57,354 nucleotides of DNA from assembly GCA_020848375.1 (NCBI GenBank), contig JADLAF010000013.1:1-57354 (forward strand), written 5' to 3'. The DNA is from Ignavibacteriaceae bacterium. GTDB taxonomy: Bacteria > Bacteroidota > Ignavibacteria > Ignavibacteriales > Ignavibacteriaceae. The translations under genes and the position numbers were made by a program. This document shows, piece by piece, positions 27,031 to 35,700 of the stretch; within the stretch, counting starts at the first letter, position 1; every line of letters starts with the position of its first letter. The notes under the pieces were generated by a model. It was not told where the DNA came from. It ran no database searches and saw nothing but the letters and a program-made list of their open reading frames with translations.

Positions 27031-28212
27031 ATGTCTGAGATTACCATGATGCCCCCAAAAATTCTTGTTGTTGATGATGAACCGGATTTAGAAATTCTGA
27101 TGAAGCAGAATTTCAGGCGAAAGATACGTGCCGGTGAACTTGAATTTGTTTTTGCTCAGAACGGTTTTCAAGCGCTTGACCGTCTGAAAGAGCACCCAGA
27201 TGTTTCAATGGTGCTTTCTGATATCAATATGCCAGAGATGGATGGGCTCTCGCTGTTGGATAAGGTAAGTGAAAAATATCCTCTTATAAGAACGGTTATT
27301 GTCTCTGCATACGGAGATATGAAAAACCTCCGCACCGCAATGAATAACGGGGCCTTTGATTTTGTAAATAAACCCATTGACTTTACCGATCTTGAAGCAA
27401 CAGTTACTAAAACCCTTAACGAAATTCACAACATCAAAAACGCTGAACAAAACCGTCTTAAACTTCAGTCTGTGCAGCGTGAGCTGCAAATAGGGCAGAC
27501 AATACAGAAAAGTTTTCTCCCTGCATTTGTTCCAAAAGCTGACGGGTGGGAGATTGCAAAAATCTTTACTCCTGCGAAGGAAGTTGCCGGTGACTTTTTT
27601 GATGTATATGAACTGCCTACGCCGAATAAAATTGGTTTTGTGGTGGCAGACGTTTGCGGCAAAGGCGTAGGCCCTGCCTTATTCATGACACTTATCCGCA
27701 GTTTGATGAGAGCTTTTGGTGAGTTTGGTTCTTTTACTGAAAAAGAAGCAGAGCAGACGATCACCTTGACGCATAACTATGTTATCCGCAACCACGAGTC
27801 TGCAAATATGTTTGCGACAGTGTTTATCGGTACGGTTGATACCAAAACCGGTAAGATCGAATATGTAAACTGCGGTCACAATCCCCCTTATGTATTACGA
27901 AACAACAAGATTATTGCTGAACTCGACATTACAGACCCTGTTGTCGGGTTATTCCCGAATGATGAATTCCACACAAATGAAATTACCCTGGAGCCGGGAG
28001 ACTCGCTTTTTCTTTTTACCGATGGTGTGACTGATATAATCAACCCGCGAAACGAACTTTTCGGAGATGACCGACTTCGTTCTTTTTTAGAGAAAGATAT
28101 TACTACCGCGGAGGATACACTGAAACAGCTTAATGTAGCGTTGTATGAACACATGCAGACGGCTGATCAGTTTGATGATATCACTATGTTAATGCTGAGA
28201 CGGCTGAAGTAA
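27031..28212 (+). CDS. Response regulator with PP2C-type (SpoIIE/RsbU) phosphatase output
   Basis: A 393-residue cytosolic protein. Residues 9-125 are a receiver with the acidic pair in VVDDEP, phospho-acceptor Asp64 (VLSDINMPEMDG), the Ser92 switch position and Lys114 (NKPID). A coiled linker (about 128-160) leads to a PPM/SpoIIE phosphatase domain with EVAGDFFDVY, VADVCGKGVGPALFMT, FIGTVDTKTGKIEYVNCGHNPPY and LFLFTDGVTD. Such proteins dephosphorylate STAS antagonists when their receiver is phosphorylated, controlling partner switching with an anti-sigma kinase. The STAS gene directly upstream and the histidine kinase directly downstream supply an input and an output. No RsbW-like kinase is visible here. 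Confidence 0.92.
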   Translation: MSEITMMPPKILVVDDEPDLEILMKQNFRRKIRAGELEFVFAQNGFQALDRLKEHPDVSMVLSDINMPEMDGLSLLDKVSEKYPLIRTVIVSAYGDMKNLRTAMNNGAFDFVNKPIDFTDLEATVTKTLNEIHNIKNAEQNRLKLQSVQRELQIGQTIQKSFLPAFVPKADGWEIAKIFTPAKEVAGDFFDVYELPTPNKIGFVVADVCGKGVGPALFMTLIRSLMRAFGEFGSFTEKEAEQTITLTHNYVIRNHESANMFATVFIGTVDTKTGKIEYVNCGHNPPYVLRNNKIIAELDITDPVVGLFPNDEFHTNEITLEPGDSLFLFTDGVTDIINPRNELFGDDRLRSFLEKDITTAEDTLKQLNVALYEHMQTADQFDDITMLMLRRLK

Positions 28213-28348
28213 CTCTTTATGGTAATATCTGTTGCAATGGTTAGTATTGCGCAGTGTTTTTTACGGTTTAAGTAGTTACTTTTATGTTAATAAAATGTTC
28301 CGGAAATAATTACTCATTTATTCAGTCAAACGAAAGGGCATAAACTGA

Positions 28349-30391
28349 ATGAATCTCTCCTGGCAAAAAAAGTTATTCATTTTCGCAATACTTACTTCCA
28401 TTATTCCGCTATTTATATCGGGATACGTAATGATCTCCATGACGGATGAGGAGCTGAAGAGCAGCACTAATAACGAACTAATTTCAACTACCGGAGCGGT
28501 CGCAGAGGAGTTAAATAACCTTCTGATAAACACCTGGCTGGCACCCCTTGAAATAGTAAAATCCGGTCTTGAAAATCCATCCCTGGGTATCGCTGAAAAA
28601 GAGGCGTTGCTTAATTCTATTGTCAAAAATGTTGAAAGCTTCACCTATACTGGTGTGTATTTTGATATGGGCGGTGGTGTGTTTCAGAATGCCATAAGTG
28701 CCAGTAAGCCGCTCAATGAGTCACAAAAGGGGATCAATAACTCTCATTACCGTGACATTCTTTCCGGTGTGCCCTCTGACATCACCCAGCTTCTTGAAAA
28801 GAAATCAGAGAGCAGTCTTGCTTATATTCTTACTGACCCGGTCTATCATAATGAAATTAAGACTTGGCTCATTGAGTGTATTATTGAAATCAGTATTAAA
28901 GGTGCTCCCAGGGGTCTTCTTATTGCAAAGATTAATCTTAATACCTTCTTTGAACGTCTTGGAAACAATCCCTTCAGTAAAACCGGTAAACTTTATCTTA
29001 TAAACGCACAGGGTCAGAATATTGCTTCTAAGGAAAAAACGAATCTTTCTGAACTGAAAATTGTTCAGGATATTAAAACGCTAATAGTACAAAAGCTAAG
29101 GAGTAACGGTGTTACCAGCTACCAGACCCCGGACGGACAGGAAAAAGTAGCAAGTTTCTCATTCCCTGAAAATCTGGACTGGGTGGTATTCGCTGAAAAG
29201 GATGAAGATGTCGCTTATGCCACAGTAGATAAAATGACCTTTACACTCTGGGTATTAGTAGGATTAGGACTTCTGGTAGGCATTGGCGGAGCAGTAATTT
29301 CAGGCGGTGTTATTAGTCAGCCAATCAGAAACCTTAGCAAAGTAGCCGAAACTATCTCAGCGGGGAATTTCGACGTTGATGTTGAATATAAAGCAAATGA
29401 CGCGATTGGTAAACTCGGTAACACGCTTGTTTCAATGGCTCAGTCGCTCAAAGAAAGTTTTAAAAAGATTGCTATTCAAAACAAGCAGTTAGAAGAATAC
29501 AGCAAAACTTTGGAAATAAAAGTTGAAGAACGGACAATTGAATTAAAAGATAAAAATACCGAACTTGAAAAGACTCTTATTCAGTTGAAGGAGACACAGG
29601 CCCAGCTCATAATGCAGCAAAAACTTGCCTCCCTTGGTGCCCTTACCGCAGGAATTGCTCATGAAATTAAAAATCCGTTAAATTTTGTAAATAACTTTGC
29701 AAAACTTACGACTGGACTTGTTGATGAACTTTCTGAAGAAATTGACCGGGTTAAAACTGAGCCGGCAAAGATGGACGCGGCCTATCTTGAGGAAATTTTT
29801 GGTGACATTAAAACAAATGTTATAAAAATAGGAGAGCATGGTACCCGTGCTGATAATATTGTAAAAGGTATGCTGGAGCACTCAAGAGGCGATACAGGTG
29901 AGTTCCAGATGACAGACCTTAACGGTTTGCTTGCAGAGTCGCTTGATAACGGATATAACGCGGTTAAGAATAACAGACCAGGTTTTTCGTGTGAACTGAA
30001 AAAGAATTTTGATTCATCTTTAGAAAAACTGAAAATCAATCCTCAAACCTTCAGCAGGGTAATGGTTAATATTTTTGAAAATGCCTTTTATGCAATGTAT
30101 AAGAAAGGGGAGTCAAAGGGTTCTGCATATACCCCTCTGCTTGAACTTAGCACTAAAAAAGCTGATGAGTCAGTAGAAATCAGAATTAAGGATAACGGAA
30201 CAGGTATTCCGCAAAGTGTTATTGATAAAGTATTTGAACCATTTTTTACGACCAAGCCGACAGGCGAAGGAACAGGGCTGGGGCTTTCACTCAGCTATGA
30301 TATCATCACTCAGATTCACAGAGGCAACCTTGCAGTGAGTTCAGTGGATGGTGAGTCAACAGAGTTTGTGATCACATTACCCGTGTCATAA
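28349..30391 (+). CDS. Membrane sensor histidine kinase (Cache-like, HAMP, HisKA, HATPase)
   Basis: A 680-residue kinase with a transmembrane helix at about 8-28, a periplasmic Cache-like sensor (about 30-285), a second helix at 295-318 (LWVLVGLGLLVGIGGAVISGG), HAMP to about 370 (PIRNLSKVAETISAGNFDVDVEY) and a long coiled coil. HisKA contains His438 in GIAHEIKNPLNFVNNF, and the ATPase domain has the N box NIFENAFYA, DNGTGIP and GEGTGLGLSLS. All catalytic boxes are intact. The NPLNFVNNF variant belongs to kinases that often pair with separate regulators. The receiver-PP2C protein 136 nt upstream is the obvious candidate target. No clear promoter was found in the 136-nt gap. Confidence 0.92.
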   Translation: MNLSWQKKLFIFAILTSIIPLFISGYVMISMTDEELKSSTNNELISTTGAVAEELNNLLINTWLAPLEIVKSGLENPSLGIAEKEALLNSIVKNVESFTYTGVYFDMGGGVFQNAISASKPLNESQKGINNSHYRDILSGVPSDITQLLEKKSESSLAYILTDPVYHNEIKTWLIECIIEISIKGAPRGLLIAKINLNTFFERLGNNPFSKTGKLYLINAQGQNIASKEKTNLSELKIVQDIKTLIVQKLRSNGVTSYQTPDGQEKVASFSFPENLDWVVFAEKDEDVAYATVDKMTFTLWVLVGLGLLVGIGGAVISGGVISQPIRNLSKVAETISAGNFDVDVEYKANDAIGKLGNTLVSMAQSLKESFKKIAIQNKQLEEYSKTLEIKVEERTIELKDKNTELEKTLIQLKETQAQLIMQQKLASLGALTAGIAHEIKNPLNFVNNFAKLTTGLVDELSEEIDRVKTEPAKMDAAYLEEIFGDIKTNVIKIGEHGTRADNIVKGMLEHSRGDTGEFQMTDLNGLLAESLDNGYNAVKNNRPGFSCELKKNFDSSLEKLKINPQTFSRVMVNIFENAFYAMYKKGESKGSAYTPLLELSTKKADESVEIRIKDNGTGIPQSVIDKVFEPFFTTKPTGEGTGLGLSLSYDIITQIHRGNLAVSSVDGESTEFVITLPVS

Positions 30392-30434
30392 TCAACAGCG
30401 CGATACAATTTTTTATTATGATGTCAGATATACA

Positions 30435-32741
30435 ATGATTAAACAGATAATTTTTCACTTACTGCTCTTCTCCTCAGTTCTGCTCTTTGGACAGTCTGAA
30501 GTAAAAGTTGTGGTTAAAACCGGTGAAACCGTGCGCGATATTGCACGGGAGTATCTCAAAGACCCTGATTTGTGGGAAGAGATTCTCAGAAGCAATAATT
30601 TAAAAAACCCGGAACAGGTTAAGGCAGGAATGACCCTCATCATTCCGGTTGAGTCAATTCTAAAGGCAAAAAATCAGATTATAAAAGCGATGAAGGCCAT
30701 AAATGACGCAACGGAAGCCGGAGCAAAAACCTTTGCCTCCCAGGCGATTAATTCGGCGATCGAATTATACAATGAGGCCTTAACTGAGAGAAAAGCCGGA
30801 AACTGGAAGAAGAGTTTTGATTTGGCAGTGCGGTCAGAAAAACAAGCAGGGGAAGCACAAAAGCTCGCTCAGAGCAAAAGCAAAGCAAAATCAGACGCAA
30901 CAGTAGCAAGCGGTAAAGGTAAAATTGAAGCCAAAAAGCCGGCAGATCCCCTGTGGAAGGATGCCCCTGTACGCTCAAAGTTGTTTGAAAATGACCGCTT
31001 ACGGACTCTTTCAAATTCATTTGCTGAAATTCTCTTTCAGGATAACAGTAAAATCAAACTGAGCGAGAACTCACAACTTGTGATTCAGAAAGCAAGAGTT
31101 GATCTGCTACAGAATAAGTCTGAGTCAGAAGTGAAGCTGGAAAAAGGAAATGCTTTTGCTTTCTTATCGGGTAAATCGCCCAAAAAGGACTTTAAGGTAT
31201 CAGTTCCGGGAGCTGAAACGGAAGTTAACTCAAAAGCATTTTTCCTGCAGAAAGAAGAAAAATCGACAAAGATTGCTAACTACGATGGTGAAATTTCTCT
31301 CAAGGGTAAAGGGAAGTCTGTTGTTGTAAAAGAAAATCAGGGTTCAACCGTCACTGATAACGGAAATGTTTCTGACCCGAAGAACCTGCTTCCGCCTCCG
31401 GGCATTCGCTTTCCTGAAAACAACACGAAACAATTATCAGATACGATTACCTTTGAATGGACGCAGGTTACCGGTGCAAGGAGATACTGGTTTCAGATAG
31501 CTTATGATAAAGATTTTAATAAGCCGGTTTTCAATTCTAAAAATATAGCCGGAACAACGCAGAAATTACTTCTTGAACCGGGTATATATTACTGGCAGGT
31601 TGCAGCGGAAGATACAGAAGGTTTTCCGGGACCTTATACCAAGCCGGCGATATTATTTATGGAATCTAAATCAACGTATGCATACTTAACCATACAAACC
31701 CCGCAGAATGAGACTGTGACAGATAAAGATGAGATTGTTGTTTCCGGTTCGACCGATCTTACCAATTCTATAGAGATAAATAATATCAGTGTTGATGTTA
31801 ATCCGACAACAGGTGGCTTTTCACTTCCTGTAAAGCTGAATAAAGGACCTAATGCAATAACGGTTAAAGCTGTAAATCCGGATGGTGGTGAAAATATCAT
31901 TACTCTCAGGGTTAAGTATGAAATTGATTCTGTTATTGTGCTTAACTATGATGCTTCAATTCTGAAGGATGAGTTTGGTCGGTATATACTTCCTTCTTCT
32001 GAGTATGTTCTTCGAGGAACGACTAACGGTTCTGCTCAGGTTATGCTCAGATCATCTGTGCAAAATTATCATCTGAAAACCTTCAGTGATGAGAATGGAG
32101 CATTCAGCTTTACTCTGCAAAAATTCACTCGTGCTGATTCATTTTATACAACTGTTGTTAGCAGGTCAGGTCATACTTCTGCCTTTACAAACAGCTTCAT
32201 CCTTGATCCAGTTCAGCCCTCGTTAACTTTGGATAATGAACCGCCTCAATTTACTAATAAGCGGGTGCTTGAACTTCAGGGAAGCAGTAAAAATGTCCAT
32301 AAAATGGAAGTGGCTGACGGTGAAGTGGTAATCTCAGGAGATAAATTCACTTACCGGACCGAACTTAAACCCGGGCAAAATGAAATCAGTCTGATAGCGG
32401 CTGCTCCGAGCGGAAAAACCACGGTGCTGAGGAGAAGTATCTATCTTGATCTTGAAGCACCGGTTCTCGGTGAATATAAAATAACACCGCTTAAAATTCC
32501 GGCTGACGGATATGTCACCGTTACCATTGCCGCAAAGGATATGTCAGGGCTTAAACGCACTTCAAAACTGATATTTTCTGCCGGAGAGGATGTTTTTTCA
32601 GAAACTCTTCTGTTTAATAACGCGGCTGATATGTATCAGGGAAGATTTTTGGTACGTGCAAAAGAAAATACTGAACTGATACTCAGATCAGTTCTTCTGG
32701 AGGACTATTTCGGAAATTTCAAAGAGTACAAACTGAAATGA
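30435..32741 (+). CDS. Secreted LysM-FecR protein with Ig-like repeats
   Basis: A 768-residue exported protein. After the signal peptide (residues 1-20) a LysM domain (about 22-72: VKTGETVRDIAREYLKDPDLW...AGMTLIIPV) would bind peptidoglycan. An alpha-helical, lysine-rich segment (80-165) precedes a FecR domain (about 185-305: NSFAEILFQDNSKIKLSENS, then LEKGNAFAFLS and VPGAETEVNSKAFFL). Next is a fibronectin-like module (about 320-410: ITFEWTQVTGARRYWFQIAYD, YYWQVAAEDTEG) and several bacterial Ig-like domains to the end. LysM-FecR architectures are found in envelope-associated regulatory or adhesive proteins. Its stop overlaps the start of the PKD giant by 4 nt, so the two are made together and may form a wall-anchored surface complex. 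Confidence 0.85.
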   Translation: MIKQIIFHLLLFSSVLLFGQSEVKVVVKTGETVRDIAREYLKDPDLWEEILRSNNLKNPEQVKAGMTLIIPVESILKAKNQIIKAMKAINDATEAGAKTFASQAINSAIELYNEALTERKAGNWKKSFDLAVRSEKQAGEAQKLAQSKSKAKSDATVASGKGKIEAKKPADPLWKDAPVRSKLFENDRLRTLSNSFAEILFQDNSKIKLSENSQLVIQKARVDLLQNKSESEVKLEKGNAFAFLSGKSPKKDFKVSVPGAETEVNSKAFFLQKEEKSTKIANYDGEISLKGKGKSVVVKENQGSTVTDNGNVSDPKNLLPPPGIRFPENNTKQLSDTITFEWTQVTGARRYWFQIAYDKDFNKPVFNSKNIAGTTQKLLLEPGIYYWQVAAEDTEGFPGPYTKPAILFMESKSTYAYLTIQTPQNETVTDKDEIVVSGSTDLTNSIEINNISVDVNPTTGGFSLPVKLNKGPNAITVKAVNPDGGENIITLRVKYEIDSVIVLNYDASILKDEFGRYILPSSEYVLRGTTNGSAQVMLRSSVQNYHLKTFSDENGAFSFTLQKFTRADSFYTTVVSRSGHTSAFTNSFILDPVQPSLTLDNEPPQFTNKRVLELQGSSKNVHKMEVADGEVVISGDKFTYRTELKPGQNEISLIAAAPSGKTTVLRRSIYLDLEAPVLGEYKITPLKIPADGYVTVTIAAKDMSGLKRTSKLIFSAGEDVFSETLLFNNAADMYQGRFLVRAKENTELILRSVLLEDYFGNFKEYKLK

Positions 32742-35700
32742 CTATGATTTTTAATAAAAAACTATCTCTTATTTTCCTTTTTGGAATGCTTTTCTGTTTT
32801 ACCGAACTATATTCACAGGAAAGTATTAAATATATAACCTACGGAACCGGAACGCAGACAAAGGAAGGGGATGATGATTACCGGGAGGTGTTTTTAATTC
32901 GCGTGCCGGAAAATTTCAAGAATAAACTTTTCCTGAGAATTTTTGATATTGACTGCGGCGGGATGAACGATTTCCAGGGAAGCTCATCATGGAACACTCA
33001 AACACTCTTTACTTTTTCCGGAGGAAATGAGGCGGAACCACTTAGTGGAATATTTACAGCGTCCCCCGATGATAAGGATATCCGTTCCGGCAAAGTTCTT
33101 AAATCAGAAATGTTTGGTGAATCCGCCGTTGTTGATAATGACTGGATGACTTTTTCGGGGTTCCTGCCGTCAGATGGATATCTATTTGAGGGGTACTATT
33201 ATTTCCGTTTCACGGTCGAAGGGAAAGAAGGAACAAACGGAAACGTTTTTGATATATACGTCAGTACTTCAGAACTGCTTAATACACCGGCGGAAAAAGC
33301 TGATGTATTAAATTATTCTCCGACAATCCGCCTTCTTAAAAAAGATGGAAGCGCGGCACTCAGATTCAAAATACCGGAAGGTATCCGTTCTTTGAAAATT
33401 GAGGACTTTGATGCTGCCGGCGCAGATTTGCGCTTTCGTACAGCTCTGAGGCCCGACTTAACGATTAAATCATCAGGTGATGGTGTCTGGGCTTTAAATA
33501 CGGTCAGTCTGGTGAAAGAAGAAGATGGCAGAGGGGCATCATTAATCCTTGGACAGGGAGGTGAGTCCCCTAACGATGCAACATTAAAAATCACCGCAGA
33601 TAACGGACAGGGTATTCCATTTCACTGTCCTATCTATCCTGCAAAGACTAATATTGTTCCGAAGCTCGCTTATTTCTTCGATTATGTTGCTGATTGTTAT
33701 TCAGTGGTATTTGATGCCTCCGGCACCACTGACGCAGAAAATGATGCACTTTCTTTCAAGTGGAGCTTTGGAGACGGATCCCTTGGAGAAGGAAATCGTG
33801 TAGTTCACAAATATAAAAACCAGCAAATATACGATGCTTATGTTGTAGTGAGCGACAACTCTCAGTCTGATTTTAACAGCCAAATTGCTTTCTTCAAGGT
33901 TAAAGTCAATAAGCCGCCAGTAGCTATTTACCAGAGGGCAGTTGTACTCTCACCAGGTGAAGAGTTTGTCTTTGATGGATCTTCGTCTTATGATGAAGAT
34001 GATGGTTTAAAAAACTATCTCTGGGATCTTGGTGATGCATCAAAGAGGGATGGAAAGCAGGTAAAATATGCTTATCAGCGGACAGGCCGTTTTACGGCAA
34101 AATTGACCGTGACAGATAATTCGACAAGTCCCTGCAATACTGCTTCTACGGACTTCTCAGTTTGGGTGAATATTCCTCCGGTGGCTTCAGCCGGGGAAGA
34201 CCAGAGTGCTGCACCCGCGCAGCAAATAAGTTTTGACGGAAGCCGGAGCCGTGATGATGACGGCGAGATTTCTGTTTATTCCTGGAATTTTGGGGATGGA
34301 ATTTCGGCTGAGGGGGTAAAAGTGAATCATATATATAAGACGCCCGGCACTTATACTGTAACTCTGAGCGTTACCGATAATGCAGGTGCAAAAAACAGCA
34401 CTCATAGTGATCAGATGATTGTGGTGGTGAATGCAGTTCCGGTTGCCGTTGCCGGTCCTGATAAAATTGCCGCTGAAAATGAAACACTCCTCTTTGACGC
34501 CTCTTTGTCAAAAGACTCAGATGGTTTTATATCAGAGTATCACTGGGATTTTGGTGACGGTAATAAAGCTAAAGGAGTTAAAGCAGCACACGCCTATCAG
34601 AAAGCAGGAAGATATCAGGTAACACTCACCGTTGTTGATAATTCAGGAACATCTTCAAACACTGCCTCAAACACTCTTAGCGTATTTGTAAACTCCCGCC
34701 CTGTGGCTGTTGCCGGCGAGGATGAAGTGATAACCCGGAGTGAGTTTCAGTTTGACGGAACATCTTCAACCGATCCGGATGGGAAGGTTTTGAAGTATTT
34801 CTGGGAGTTTGGTGATGGAAAAACAAGTACTGAAGCCGCACCAAAACACTTCTATGAAAAACCGGGTGTATATAAAGTCCGTTTAACGGTTACTGATGAT
34901 ACCAAAACAATCAATAATTCTTCAGTATCAGAGTTTGACCTTGTTGTTAACGCAAAGCCGGTTGCCGATGCTGGCCCTGATCTTCTCGGAGCACCGGGGC
35001 AGGTACTCCGTTTTGACGGTTCACGCTCATTCGACTCTGATGGTGCTATTGCTGAGTATAAGTGGGAGTTTGGTGACGGCAGTTCCACTACTGGTTCAAC
35101 CGCTGAGCATACATTTTCTCTTCCTGGTACCTATTATGCCCGTCTGACCGTTAAAGACAACACAGAACAGACAAACGCTATTGATTTTGATGAAGTGAAA
35201 GTAACAATAAATGAAAAACCTGTTGCTAACGCTGGTCGGGATGTAATAAGCGCACCCGGACTAAGCGTTGTTTTTGACGGGCTCGCCTCATTTGACAGGG
35301 ATGGCAAAATTGATTCGTATATCTGGACCTTTTCCGATGATCGAGAGGTATATACAGGTGCATCAGTAAAGAGATCTTTTACTGAACCGGGTATTTATAC
35401 TGCGGTGCTTGAGGTAAAGGATAATTCTTCAGCAATTAATAATAATTCTTTTGATACACTTGTTATAAAGATTAACTCAGCTCCTACTGCAAGAGCCGGA
35501 AGCAATATATTTACCTGCGAAAGTAAATTGATATTTGACGGCGGTGAATCAACTGATCCGGATGGCGATCCTTTGATTTTTACCTGGAACTTCGGTGACG
35601 GTACAAAAATTGAGGCCGGTGCAAGAGTGATTCATGAGTATGTGAAGGGGGGGTCATATCCGGTTATTCTTACGGTTGATGACGGACTGGGACTTCCTAA

